Shown: positions 9,314-17,816 of the stretch, one piece after another
Numbering within the stretch: the first letter of the stretch is position 1
Layout: the number at the start of each line of letters is the position of its first letter
Assembly: GCF_934295145.1 (NCBI RefSeq)
Contig: NZ_CAKRAS010000030.1
Span: forward strand, 1-38,426
Source of the DNA: an uncultured Eubacterium sp.
GTDB lineage: Bacteria > Bacillota > Clostridia > Lachnospirales > Lachnospiraceae
Reading direction: 5' to 3'
Length of the DNA stretch: 38,426 nt
The notes under the pieces: generated by a model
Told to the model about the DNA's origin: nothing
What the model saw: only the letters and a program-made list of their open reading frames with translations
Databases searched by the model: none
Position numbers and translations under genes: made by a program

Positions 9314-10009
9314 TTATACGGTTACTTTCGTTCCGTTAAAATTGCCACTGATTGCTTTTACAATGCTGTTTTCTTCGTTTAAACCAAATACATACATCGG
9401 CATTTTGTTTTCCATGCTCAAGATGGATGCAGTCAAGTCAACAACAGCCAGCTGTTTATCGATAACTTCCTGAATGCTTACCTCATCGTAACGTTTTGCA
9501 TCCGGGTTTGTCTTTGGATCACTGTCATATACACCGTCAATTGCTTTTGCAAGCAAGATAACGTCTGCCTCGATCTCGATGGCACGCAGAACAGTTGCTG
9601 TATCTGTGGAGAAATACGGATGACCAGTTCCACCTGCAAAAAATACAACCATTCCTTTTTCAAAATATTTGTTTGCACGGTCTTTGGAAAACAGTTTTGT
9701 AAAGGAACCGCACTCAAATGGTGTCAGTACATTTGTCTTCATTCCTACAGAACGGAAAATCTCAGATACATAAATGCAGTTCATAACAGTTGCAAGCATA
9801 CCGATCTGATCAGCTTTTGTACGGTCGATGGTTTCGCTGGTACGTCCTCTCCAGAAGTTTCCTCCACCGATTACGATACCGACCTCTATTCCCTGATCTA
9901 CTAACTGTTTTACCTGATTTGCAACAACAGTAACGGTTGCCTCATCAAAACCAAATTTTTTATCTCCTGCCAGCGCTTCTCCGCTCAGCTTCAGTAAAAC
10001 TCTCTTCAT
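9314..10009 (-). CDS. pyrH: UMP kinase
   Basis: This enzyme phosphorylates UMP to UDP. It belongs to the amino-acid-kinase fold and is usually hexameric and regulated by GTP/UTP. Motifs are VLLKLSGEALAG at the N-terminus, IGGGNFWRGR near residue 48, FFAGGTGHPYFSTDTATVLRA near 125, and VDLTAS with the C-terminal NKMPMYVFGL. The length of 231 is normal. It is first in the visible pyrH-frr-uppS run. The usual upstream rpsB-tsf pair is absent here, since a racemase gene occupies the position. Upstream DNA contains a repeated TATAAT-bearing sequence. Confidence 0.97.
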   Translation of the reverse strand: MKRVLLKLSGEALAGDKKFGFDEATVTVVANQVKQLVDQGIEVGIVIGGGNFWRGRTSETIDRTKADQIGMLATVMNCIYVSEIFRSVGMKTNVLTPFECGSFTKLFSKDRANKYFEKGMVVFFAGGTGHPYFSTDTATVLRAIEIEADVILLAKAIDGVYDSDPKTNPDAKRYDEVSIQEVIDKQLAVVDLTASILSMENKMPMYVFGLNEENSIVKAISGNFNGTKVTV

Positions 10010-10070
10010 AAGAATTCTGTCCTTTCTTTATTATTTACTTTCATTATTTCATTCATTACCTGTTACAGTT

Positions 10071-10167
10071 CTCTTGCGCTCATTATATCGTGATTTCATC
10101 ACTCAATAATTTCGCCGTTCGTCAATAGTGAGCAAGCTCTCTATGGCTCTCTTGCGCTCATTATATC
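10071..10167 (-). promoter_or_regulatory. pyrH upstream region: two 19-bp direct repeats each containing TATAAT
   Basis: The identical 19-mer lies at 10071-10089 and 10149-10167. Read on the minus strand each copy is GATATAATGAGCGCAAGAG. The copy at 10149-10167 is preceded by TG one base before TATAAT (TGATATAAT, an extended -10). No good -35 is visible for either copy. A short inverted repeat GTGAT-GAA-ATCAC sits just upstream of the inner copy. The most economical reading is one or two promoters for the pyrH run, about 65 and 140 bases ahead of the start. Confidence 0.45.
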
Positions 10168-10195
10168 ATACCTTTACATATTATGGTAGCGAAAA

Positions 10196-10900
10196 TTACT
10201 CGCAGTAAACACCGCCGCATTTTTCAATACATGCCTTTGCCACTACGTTCATGGCGTCAATGTAAAAATCCGGATTCAGACTGTAATTGACATTTAATAC
10301 AGACAACTCTGTACATGCAAGGATCACTGCATCGCAGCCCTGCTCACGCAGTTCATGCACCACATTCATAAACTGATGACGGTCACCTTTCTCGCCTCGT
10401 TTGATCTGTTCATAGATCAGGGACATGACATCTTTCTGACGCTCTTCAGACGGATATACCACTTCAATACCATATTTTTCCAGTGCTCTTTTGTACATAC
10501 CACCCTTAACAGTTCCATCTGTTGCCATAACACCGACTTTCTTTCTGCCCCGTTCAGATGCGTAACGCGCAGTCTCCTCGATCATGTTGATGAATTTACC
10601 ATTTGTCAGCTCCTGCAGACGGTCTGCAAAATAATGACAGGTATTACATGGAATTGCAAAATACTCACATCCAAACTGCTCCATACCACGGATATCTTTT
10701 GCAATAATATCCCAGAGATAATCCTGCTTTCCACACAAAATACATTCCGTACGATCCGGAATTGACGCATGGTTATAAATGAGAATGTCCAGATGCTCAC
10801 GGTCATTGTTTACCGAAGTATTGTCGATAATCTTTTTATAAAAAAGCACCGTAGCTTCCGATCCCATTCCTCCTAAGATTCCTAATTTCTTTTTTTCCAT
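10196..10900 (-). CDS. Aspartate/glutamate racemase family protein
   Basis: This is a cofactor-independent racemase of the Asp/Glu superfamily, using two cysteines to exchange the alpha proton. Both are present: C85 in IPCNTCHYF and C196 in ILACTELS. The N-terminal GILGGMGSEATVLFYKKI is typical of the aspartate racemase (RacD/RacX-like) branch rather than MurI. The length of 234 is normal. It has its own SD (AAGGAAAGG) and faces away from an ATP-grasp ligase that resembles D-aspartate ligases, which supports D-aspartate supply as its role. Substrate choice cannot be proven from sequence; a broad-specificity racemase is the alternative. Confidence 0.9.
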   Translation of the reverse strand: MEKKKLGILGGMGSEATVLFYKKIIDNTSVNNDREHLDILIYNHASIPDRTECILCGKQDYLWDIIAKDIRGMEQFGCEYFAIPCNTCHYFADRLQELTNGKFINMIEETARYASERGRKKVGVMATDGTVKGGMYKRALEKYGIEVVYPSEERQKDVMSLIYEQIKRGEKGDRHQFMNVVHELREQGCDAVILACTELSVLNVNYSLNPDFYIDAMNVVAKACIEKCGGVYCE

Positions 10901-11036
10901 ATGCTTATGGTTTCCTTTCCTTTATAATAAAAGGGTATTGTTTCCTGCAAAAATGTATCATAACACACTTTTTCGCTTTCGACTATATCAAATCTGTTTT
11001 TCGGTGTCAACCACATGCATTTTTCCGGAAATAAAC

Positions 11037-11097
11037 TTGTATAAATGGCTCATCTGGTATAAAATAATGCAGGAATGACAATAGAAATAATTGGAGG
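11037..11097 (+). promoter_or_regulatory. Sigma-A promoter and SD for the ATP-grasp/MurE-like pair
   Basis: The -35 is TTGTAT at 11037-11042 and the -10 is TAAAAT at 11060-11065, with a 17-base spacer. GGAGG follows at 11093-11097, ten bases before the ATG. The 200-bp region between the racemase gene and this gene is a divergent promoter region. A convincing promoter for the racemase side was not identified. Confidence 0.6.
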
Positions 11098-11106
11098 ATT
11101 ATAGAT

Positions 11107-12318
11107 ATGGAATTTAAAAACCAGCCATTCATACCAATGCTTTTTGGCGGTGACATCAATACATATAGTGTTGCCCGTGCATTTTATGAAGAATATCAGG
11201 TAAAAACCTATGTATTTGGAAAGTTTCCAAGTGGTCCGAGTTACAACAGCAATATCATTGAATACCATGCAGATTTAAAAATCGATACCGACGAAGTATT
11301 CATGCAGACCGTCCGCGATTTTGCTGCTGCACACGCAGATAAAACTGTACTTACCATCGGCTGCGGCGATTCTTATGTTGCACTGTGCAGCCGGCACAAA
11401 GACGAAATGCCGGAAAATGTCATTGCTCCATACATCGATTTTGAACTGATGGACAGACTGCAGCAGAAAGAACTGTTCTACCGTCTTTGCCGTGAGCACG
11501 ACATTGATTTCCCGGATACCCTTGTATTCCGTTACGGCATGGATCTGGATTTTGAACTGCCGTTCTCTTTCCCGGTCATCTTAAAACCGTCCAATTCCGT
11601 TATGTACTGGGAGCATGAATTCCCAACACAGGAAAAAGTATACAAAATCGATAACGACAAAAAATTAAAAGACACCATCCGTCAGATCTACGATGCCGGA
11701 TACACCGATTCCCTCATCATTCAGGACACCATTCCCGGAAATGACGAGTTCATGCGTGTACTTACCTGTTTCTCCGGCAAGGACAAAAAAGTAAAAATGA
11801 TGTGCCTCGGACACGTTCTCTTAGAGGAGCATACCCCGCATGGTTCCGGTAACCATGCTGTCATCATCACGGAGCCACAGGAAGAACTGATGACAAAAGT
11901 CAAAGATCTGTTAGAGACCATCGGCTATGTCGGATTTTCCAATTTTGACATCAAATACGATGTCCGTGACAACCGCTATAAATTCTTTGAGATCAACACG
12001 CGTCAGGGACGTTCCAACTACTACGTGACAGGTTCCGGTTTTAATGTAGCCCGCTACTTCGTAGAAGAGTTTGTATACAACAAAGACATTCCGTTTAAAA
12101 TTGCAAAAGACGAACACCTCTGGATGGTTGTACCAAAGGCAGTTGCACGCAAATATGTACATCAACCGGAAAACAAAGAAAAATTAAACCGGCTAATCCG
12201 GGAAGGCAAGGTTGTAAATCCTGTATTCATGAAAGGTGATTTCAACTTTAACCGTTGGCTGCGTATGGTTAAAAACCACTTCAGCCACTTCCGTAAATTC
12301 AAAACATACTACCACTAA
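11107..12318 (+). CDS. ATP-grasp ligase, D-aspartate ligase-like
   Basis: This is a 403-residue carboxylate-amine ligase of the ATP-grasp fold. The N-terminal pre-ATP-grasp domain carries MLFGGDINTYSVARAF. ATP-binding residues include K160 in FPVILKPSNSVMYW and the QDTIPGND segment near 206. The metal-binding pair is E295/N297 in FFEINTRQGRSNYYV, a pattern shared with enterococcal/lactococcal D-aspartate ligase-type proteins. In that family D-Asp is attached to the side chain of the stem peptide. The neighbouring racemase and MurE-like gene fit a cell-wall or D-amino-acid peptide role. The exact substrates are inference. The gene is 18 bp from the next, which is clearly co-transcribed. Confidence 0.85.
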   Translation: MEFKNQPFIPMLFGGDINTYSVARAFYEEYQVKTYVFGKFPSGPSYNSNIIEYHADLKIDTDEVFMQTVRDFAAAHADKTVLTIGCGDSYVALCSRHKDEMPENVIAPYIDFELMDRLQQKELFYRLCREHDIDFPDTLVFRYGMDLDFELPFSFPVILKPSNSVMYWEHEFPTQEKVYKIDNDKKLKDTIRQIYDAGYTDSLIIQDTIPGNDEFMRVLTCFSGKDKKVKMMCLGHVLLEEHTPHGSGNHAVIITEPQEELMTKVKDLLETIGYVGFSNFDIKYDVRDNRYKFFEINTRQGRSNYYVTGSGFNVARYFVEEFVYNKDIPFKIAKDEHLWMVVPKAVARKYVHQPENKEKLNRLIREGKVVNPVFMKGDFNFNRWLRMVKNHFSHFRKFKTYYH

Positions 12319-12336
12319 AAACAGAGAGGAATACTT

Positions 12337-13848
12337 ATGATTAACTATACACAGCAGGATTATCTGAATACCCTGACGGAGGCCGGTCTTGTGACAGACA
12401 GCAATCTGTACAGTCATGCCGTTGATTCCGTTCAGGGATTAACTTACAATTCCAAAGAGGCGGCACAGGGAACATTATTTGTCTGTAAAGGAGCTGCTTT
12501 TCGCCCAGAATATCTGACAGACGCAGTTTCCCGCGGTGCTGCCCTGTATGTCAGCGAACAGAAATTTGACCTGGATACAGAAGTTTCATACATTATAGTT
12601 TCTGATGTCAGAAAAGCAATGCCATACCTTGGCAAACTCTTTTATAACAATCCATCCAAAGACCTGAACCTGATTGGTGTCGGCGGAACCAAAGGAAAAT
12701 CTACCACCGCCTATTATGTAAAAGCCATCGTAGATGACTATATGGCAAGCCTTGGCAAAAAAGAAAGCGCTGTCATCTCTTCCATTGATGTTTATGATGG
12801 TGTGACAAAAGTGGAATCCCACATTACCACACCGGAAAATATTGAACTGATGCAGCATTTCCGTAATGCCGTGGATTCCGGAATTGATTTCCTGGAAATG
12901 GAAGTATCCAGTCAGGCCTTAAAATACGACCGTGTAAACCAGATCATGTTTGACGCAGCGATCTTCCTGAATATTTCTGAGGATCACATCAGTCCGATCG
13001 AGCATCCGGATTTTGAAGATTACTTCTCTTCCAAATTAAAAATGTTCGCGCAGACAAAACATGCGCTGATCAATACAAACTCCGATTATTTTGAGCGTGT
13101 TGCAGAGGCTGCAAAAGCAGCTCCAAATGTAATTACATTCGGCACCAACGAAGGCAGTGATATTTACGGCTATGATATTGAAAAAGTAGACCACGAAATT
13201 CACTTCCGTGTAAAATGTGACCGCTTCGACGAGGCTTTCGCACTGACCATGCCGGGACTCTTTAATGTGGAAAATGCACTGGCAGCCATTGCTGCCGCTT
13301 ATGTATTCAACATTCCGGTTGAGTTTATGAAATCCGGTCTGTACCGTGCACGTTCCTCAGGAAGAATGGAAACCTATATGTCTGCAGACAAGAATGTCAT
13401 CGCTGTTGTAGACTATGCACACAACAAATTAAGCTTTGACAAACTCTTCTCTTCCACCAGAAAAGAGTATCCTGATTACGATATCATCTCCATTTTTGGC
13501 TGCCCGGGCAAAAAAGCAGTGATCCGCCGCCGTGACCTTGGAACCATTGCCGGTATGTACTCCAAAAAAGTATATCTGGTAGCAGAAGATCCGGGTGCTG
13601 AACCGGTAGAGCAGATTTCCAGAGACATTGCACAATATGTAGAAGCACAGCACTGTCCGTATGAAATGATCGAAGATCGTGGAGAAGCCATCCGTAAAGC
13701 AATTATGGAAGCAGAAGGAAAAACGATCCTGCTGATCACAGGAAAAGGAAATGAAACCCGTCAGAAATATGGCACCGAATATCTGGACTGCCCATCTGAT
13801 GTGGAATATACAAAAAAATATCTGGCTGAGTACGATGCTGCTCATTAA
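12337..13848 (+). CDS. MurE-like Mur ligase family protein
   Basis: This 503-residue protein has the full Mur ligase plan. An N-terminal UDP-MurNAc-binding-like domain is followed by GVGGTKGKSTT (P-loop, 114-124), TTPENIELM, EMEVSSQAL (187-195), NISEDHISP, the lysine likely to be carbamoylated in YFSSKLKMF (K233), SSGRME and DYAHN (359-363). The C-terminal domain carries EDPGAEP (417-423) and GKGNETRQ (469-476). Canonical MurE has SSHAL and a DNPR-type amino-acid selector; here these are SSQAL and EDPGAEP, so it is probably not the housekeeping DAP-adding enzyme. Pairing with the ATP-grasp ligase suggests a dedicated ligase for an alternative precursor. The specific substrate is unknown. Confidence 0.85.
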   Translation: MINYTQQDYLNTLTEAGLVTDSNLYSHAVDSVQGLTYNSKEAAQGTLFVCKGAAFRPEYLTDAVSRGAALYVSEQKFDLDTEVSYIIVSDVRKAMPYLGKLFYNNPSKDLNLIGVGGTKGKSTTAYYVKAIVDDYMASLGKKESAVISSIDVYDGVTKVESHITTPENIELMQHFRNAVDSGIDFLEMEVSSQALKYDRVNQIMFDAAIFLNISEDHISPIEHPDFEDYFSSKLKMFAQTKHALINTNSDYFERVAEAAKAAPNVITFGTNEGSDIYGYDIEKVDHEIHFRVKCDRFDEAFALTMPGLFNVENALAAIAAAYVFNIPVEFMKSGLYRARSSGRMETYMSADKNVIAVVDYAHNKLSFDKLFSSTRKEYPDYDIISIFGCPGKKAVIRRRDLGTIAGMYSKKVYLVAEDPGAEPVEQISRDIAQYVEAQHCPYEMIEDRGEAIRKAIMEAEGKTILLITGKGNETRQKYGTEYLDCPSDVEYTKKYLAEYDAAH

Positions 13849-13886
13849 AAAATGGCAAAGACGTTTTTAACGTCTTTGCCATTTTT
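13848..13886. terminator. Strong bidirectional intrinsic terminator
   Basis: AATGGCAAAGACGTT (13851-13865) pairs perfectly with AACGTCTTTGCCATT (13869-13883) around a TTT loop, flanked by an A run on the left and a T run on the right. It ends the plus-strand MurE-like gene and, on the other strand, the zinc-ribbon/TPR gene whose stop is at 13885. Confidence 0.93.
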
Positions 13887-15144
13887 ATTCGATAACTTCT
13901 GTATCCTCCTGTACCGTAGGTTCTGCCTGCGTCTCAGGATAATATATATAATTGCATTTCAACACTTCACTTGACATTCCATTTTCATCGATTGCTACCA
14001 GAGATAAAATATTATTTCCCTCGGGGATATCAATTGGACCAGTATAGCGCGCTGAGTTTCTGGTCGGTGTGGTGTCACCCCAGGTATAATAAACAGTTGT
14101 TCCTGACGGAACGTGTACCGTAACGGTGGATGCCTGATGGAAAGTACCGCCATCCGGTGATACACTTGGTGTATCCGGCGCATCCAGTTCAATCACATAC
14201 TTTGCCGATACCGGTTCACTATAATGACCATCTTTGTTCATAGCAACCGCTGTCAGCGTAGTTTTTCCCTGCTTTTCAATAGTAATGGCATCCTCATACA
14301 GCGTATCATCACTGGTCGGTGTGCTTCCATCCAGAGTATAATAAATTTTCAGACCTTTTCCTTTGACAGAAAGTATTACCTCCTGAAATTCATTATAATT
14401 ACCGCCTTCCGGACTAACTGCCGGAGTTTCCACCAGATAATCATCAAACAATGCAAATATCTTCTGATCTGGTGCTTTCTCTTTCAATGCCAGAATCTGA
14501 TCATAGGAATCCATAGAATCATATAATTCCAACAGGTACTTATAAGCATCTGCACAGCCCGGATCCTGATCGATCACCTGCAGAAATACCGTTTCTGCCT
14601 GATCGCTATCTTTCATCTGCACATAAATCTGTCCCTGAAGCAGCATGGCCTCCTGATTGTCCGTATCCAGCTGTAACGTATGATTTACATAGCTTAACGC
14701 ACTGGTATAGTTCTTCTGGCTGAGTGCTTCATTTGCTTTCTTCAGCTGATAGCTTGCTGAATTCCGATGCTGATACTGCACCAGTCCAAATACAGCCACA
14801 CAGGCAACTGCCAGCACGATCAGAAGGGGCAACAGCATTTTACGGCTTTTCTTCTTTTTTTTCTTTATTTCCTGCGGTCTTCTCTCTTTCTGTGGCTCCG
14901 CTTCTCCTGTTTTTGGCCGTTTTGCCGGCTGTCTGGCAGGATTTTTCTTTTCTCCGGAAACTTCCCCCTGTTCGACTTCTGACCCGCCCTCTGCAGTTTT
15001 CTGCTGTTCTTCTTCTTCCAGCATGGAACGCAGTAAATCATCTTCCAATATATTGATCTCCGTTACGATCTGCGCTTCCTGCCCACAATTGGAGCAGTAT
15101 ACACAGCCCGGACGAATCTCGGCACCACACTTCGCACACTTCAT
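13885..15144 (-). CDS. Zinc-ribbon, single-TM, TPR and chitobiase-C-like repeat protein
   Basis: This is a 419-residue membrane protein of unknown function. It opens with a zinc ribbon (MKCAKCGAE...CVYCSNCG; CxxC pairs at 3/6 and 17/20), followed by an acidic then very basic linker with a seven-lysine-rich run near 94-99. One transmembrane helix follows at about 103-123. Outside are TPR-type repeats (about 130-240) and two chitobiase/beta-hexosaminidase C-terminal-like modules (about 250-325 and 330-410), recognisable as SPEGG/SPDGGTF followed by IYYTLDGSTPT and VYYTWGDTTPT. These modules are beta-sandwich, often surface-facing. It is 11 bp downstream of folD and probably co-transcribed with fhs-folD, though no one-carbon role is evident. 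Confidence 0.85.
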   Translation of the reverse strand: MKCAKCGAEIRPGCVYCSNCGQEAQIVTEINILEDDLLRSMLEEEEQQKTAEGGSEVEQGEVSGEKKNPARQPAKRPKTGEAEPQKERRPQEIKKKKKKSRKMLLPLLIVLAVACVAVFGLVQYQHRNSASYQLKKANEALSQKNYTSALSYVNHTLQLDTDNQEAMLLQGQIYVQMKDSDQAETVFLQVIDQDPGCADAYKYLLELYDSMDSYDQILALKEKAPDQKIFALFDDYLVETPAVSPEGGNYNEFQEVILSVKGKGLKIYYTLDGSTPTSDDTLYEDAITIEKQGKTTLTAVAMNKDGHYSEPVSAKYVIELDAPDTPSVSPDGGTFHQASTVTVHVPSGTTVYYTWGDTTPTRNSARYTGPIDIPEGNNILSLVAIDENGMSSEVLKCNYIYYPETQAEPTVQEDTEVIE

Positions 15145-15155
15145 GTTTTGTCCCC

Positions 15156-15992
15156 TTAGCGCATTGTCTCCACACAGTTATTCATCAACATTGCGATCGT
15201 CATCGGTCCAACTCCGCCCGGAACCGGTGTGATTGCGCTAACATGCGGCTCTACCGCGTCAAAATCTACATCTCCGCAAAGTTTTTTGCCCCCAAGGCGG
15301 TGGATTCCGACATCAATTACAACTGCGCCCTCTTTGATATATTCTTCTGTGATAAATTTCGGTTTTCCGATGGCAACGATCAGGATATCTGCCTGTTTAC
15401 ACAGTTCCTTCAGATTTTTTGTTTTGGAATGTGCAATGGTAACGGTTGCGTTTTCACGCAGCATCAGCATAGCCATCGGTTTTCCAACGATATTGCTTCT
15501 GCCGACGATCACACAGTTTTTTCCTTCCATTTCCACACCAGAACGTTTCATCAACTGAATGACACCTGCAGGTGTACAAGGTAAAAATCCTTTGCTTCCG
15601 ATCAGCATTGCACCTGCGCTTTGTGGATGGAATCCATCCACATCCTTTGACGGATTGATGGCAAGAATCACCTTTTCTTCATCAATATGAGACGGAAGCG
15701 GAAGCTGCACCAGAATTCCGTGTACTTCTTCCTTCTGATTCAGTTCCTGGATCAAATTCAACAGTTCTCCCTCTGTGGTCTCCTCCGGCAGCTCATATGA
15801 TTCGGAACCGATTCCAATATATGCACAGGCATTTTTCTTATTGCGCACATATACGCTGGATGCCGGATCGCCGCCAACCTGGATAACGGCCAAGGAAGCT
15901 GTCTTTCCCTGCTGCGCCAGATCTGCTACTTCTGCTTTTAATTCATCTTTTATTTCCTGAGAAATTCTTTTCCCATCAATCAACTTTGCCAT
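15156..15992 (-). CDS. folD: Bifunctional methylenetetrahydrofolate dehydrogenase/cyclohydrolase
   Basis: FolD interconverts 5,10-methylene-THF, methenyl-THF and 10-formyl-THF with NADP. Visible motifs are YVRNKKNACAYIGI (the catalytic Lys is in the YxxxK-type segment), VQLPLPSHID, KDVDGFHP, and the NADP-binding GRSNIVGKPMAMLM. At the C-terminus are PVPGGVGPMTIAMLM and the family terminal segment. I set the start at 15992 (MAKLIDGKRI, 278 residues) because GGAGG is upstream and the length fits. A longer open frame to 16079 lacks family similarity. It lies immediately after fhs, which makes 10-formyl-THF. Confidence 0.95.
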   Translation of the reverse strand: MAKLIDGKRISQEIKDELKAEVADLAQQGKTASLAVIQVGGDPASSVYVRNKKNACAYIGIGSESYELPEETTEGELLNLIQELNQKEEVHGILVQLPLPSHIDEEKVILAINPSKDVDGFHPQSAGAMLIGSKGFLPCTPAGVIQLMKRSGVEMEGKNCVIVGRSNIVGKPMAMLMLRENATVTIAHSKTKNLKELCKQADILIVAIGKPKFITEEYIKEGAVVIDVGIHRLGGKKLCGDVDFDAVEPHVSAITPVPGGVGPMTIAMLMNNCVETMR

Positions 15993-16102
15993 TCTGTTAT
16001 GTTGCCTCCAAATCACTTTCATTACATCTATCTTCTGTCGATTCTCACAGTCTGAATTGGATATTCCGTTCCAATCCAAACCATGAGAATCTAAAAATTC
16101 AT

Positions 16103-17773
16103 TTAGAACAAACCGGTGATCACGCCATCTGCGTTTACATCGATATTGTTTGCAGCCGGTACTTTTGGTAATCCCGGCATTGTCATGATCGCACCTGTCA
16201 CAACTACCACAAATCCTGCACCGGCATTTGCATATACCTCACGGACATTAATCATAAATCCGCTCGGACGGCCGAGTTTATGCTGGTCATCAGACAGAGA
16301 ATACTGTGTCTTTGCCATACATACCGGAAAATCTCCCATGCCAAGGTCTTCAATACGTTTTAATTCTTTATTTGCCGCATTCGAATAAGTTACACCGTCT
16401 GCGCCATAAATTTCTTTTGCGATCGTCTCAATTTTCTCTTTCAGAGATAATTTATCATCATATAATACTTTGAAGTTGCTCGCTTTATTCTCAAGGGCAT
16501 CCAGCACTTTCTCAGCCAGCGCGATTCCACCTTCGCCGCCTTTTTCCCATACTTCAGAAAGTGCGAACTCACAACCACGTTCTTTACAGAACTGCTCGAT
16601 ATAATCAAGTTCTGCCTGTGTGTCTGTTGCAAACGCATTTAATGTCACAACAACCGGAACGCCGAATTTCTGAAGGTTCTCGATATGTTTCTCAAGGTTT
16701 ACAATACCTACTTTTACTGCCTCCAGATTTTCCTCAGCCAGATCTGCTTTTGCCACACCGCCATTGTATTTTAATGCACGAACCGTTGCGACCAGAACGA
16801 CTGCATCCGGTTTCAGTTCTGCCATACGGCATTTAATATCAAAGAATTTCTCTGCGCCAAGGTCTGCACCGAACCCTGCCTCTGTGATGGTGATATCTGC
16901 CAGTTTCATTGCTGTCTTTGTAGCACGCACACTGTTGCAACCATGTGCAATATTTGCGAATGGTCCACCGTGTACAATGGCCGGTGTATGCTCCAGAGTC
17001 TGAATAAGGTTTGGTTTCAGGGCATCTTTTAACAGCGCAGCCATAGAACCTGTTGCCTGCAGATCATCTGCAGTTACCGGTTTTCCTTCAAAAGAATATG
17101 CAACGATCATGCGGCCAAGTCTGCGTTTTAAATCTTCCATATCGTCAGCCAGACATAACACAGCCATAATCTCAGATGCTACTGTGATAACGAAATGATC
17201 TTCCCTTACCATTCCGTCCATCTTGCTTCCGAGTCCGACAACGATGTTACGAAGTACACGGTCATTCATATCCAGACAACGTTTCCATACAACCTGTCGT
17301 GGGTCGATACCAAGCTGATTGCCCTGCTGAATGTGGTTATCCATCATTGCTGCAAGCAGGTTGTTTGCTGATGTGATTGCATGAAAATCACCGGTAAAAT
17401 GAAGGTTCAGATCCTCCATCGGTACAACCTGTGAATATCCGCCTCCTGCAGCTCCGCCTTTGATACCAAAACATGGTCCAAGGGACGGCTCTCGTAAGGC
17501 AAGAATCGCCTTTTTCCCCATTTTGCAAAAAGCCTGTGCCAGTCCGATACTTGTGGTTGTCTTTCCCTCTCCAGCCGGTGTCGGATTGATTGCAGTCACC
17601 AGTACCAGCTTTCCATCCGGGCGATCCTGTACACTCTTGATCAGATCATCGCTTAATTTTGCTTTGTACTTTCCGTATAATTCGAGATCATCCTCACTGA
17701 TTCCGATCTGCTCAGCCACCTTCACGATTGGCTCCATCACTGCTTCCTGTGCAATTTCAATGTCTGTTTTCAT
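16103..17773 (-). CDS. fhs: Formate-tetrahydrofolate ligase
   Basis: This enzyme makes 10-formyl-THF from formate, THF and ATP, feeding purine synthesis, serine/glycine metabolism or acetogenesis. The 556 residues match the family. The P-loop is TPAGEGKTTTSIGLAQA near 68-84. Next are REPSLGPCFGIKGGAAGGG and HFTGDFHAITSANNLLAAMMDNH, both hallmark formate-THF ligase signatures. The C-terminus is complete (PAANNIDVNADGVITGLF). AGGAGG precedes the ATG. folD follows, giving a two-gene folate one-carbon unit. A perfect palindrome sits upstream of the SD. Confidence 0.98.
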   Translation of the reverse strand: MKTDIEIAQEAVMEPIVKVAEQIGISEDDLELYGKYKAKLSDDLIKSVQDRPDGKLVLVTAINPTPAGEGKTTTSIGLAQAFCKMGKKAILALREPSLGPCFGIKGGAAGGGYSQVVPMEDLNLHFTGDFHAITSANNLLAAMMDNHIQQGNQLGIDPRQVVWKRCLDMNDRVLRNIVVGLGSKMDGMVREDHFVITVASEIMAVLCLADDMEDLKRRLGRMIVAYSFEGKPVTADDLQATGSMAALLKDALKPNLIQTLEHTPAIVHGGPFANIAHGCNSVRATKTAMKLADITITEAGFGADLGAEKFFDIKCRMAELKPDAVVLVATVRALKYNGGVAKADLAEENLEAVKVGIVNLEKHIENLQKFGVPVVVTLNAFATDTQAELDYIEQFCKERGCEFALSEVWEKGGEGGIALAEKVLDALENKASNFKVLYDDKLSLKEKIETIAKEIYGADGVTYSNAANKELKRIEDLGMGDFPVCMAKTQYSLSDDQHKLGRPSGFMINVREVYANAGAGFVVVVTGAIMTMPGLPKVPAANNIDVNADGVITGLF

Positions 17774-17799
17774 TGGTATACCTCCTACTAATTTATAAA

Positions 17800-17816
17800 T
17801 TGAACATAATGTTCAA
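17800..17816. promoter_or_regulatory. Perfect 17-bp palindrome upstream of fhs, probable operator
   Basis: TTGAACAT-A-ATGTTCAA is a perfect inverted repeat, ending 26 bp before the fhs start and near an AT-rich TTTATAAATT possible -10. Its size and symmetry fit a TetR- or MarR-type dimer site. No regulator gene lies next to it, so the controlling protein is unknown. Confidence 0.55.

Noticed and set aside
10126..10160. Similarity of this stretch (GAGCAAG...ATGGCTCT) to the IS605 right end at 38400
   Set aside because: Shared words are only about 8-11 bases and lack the CCCCCACTT hairpin, so chance is likely.
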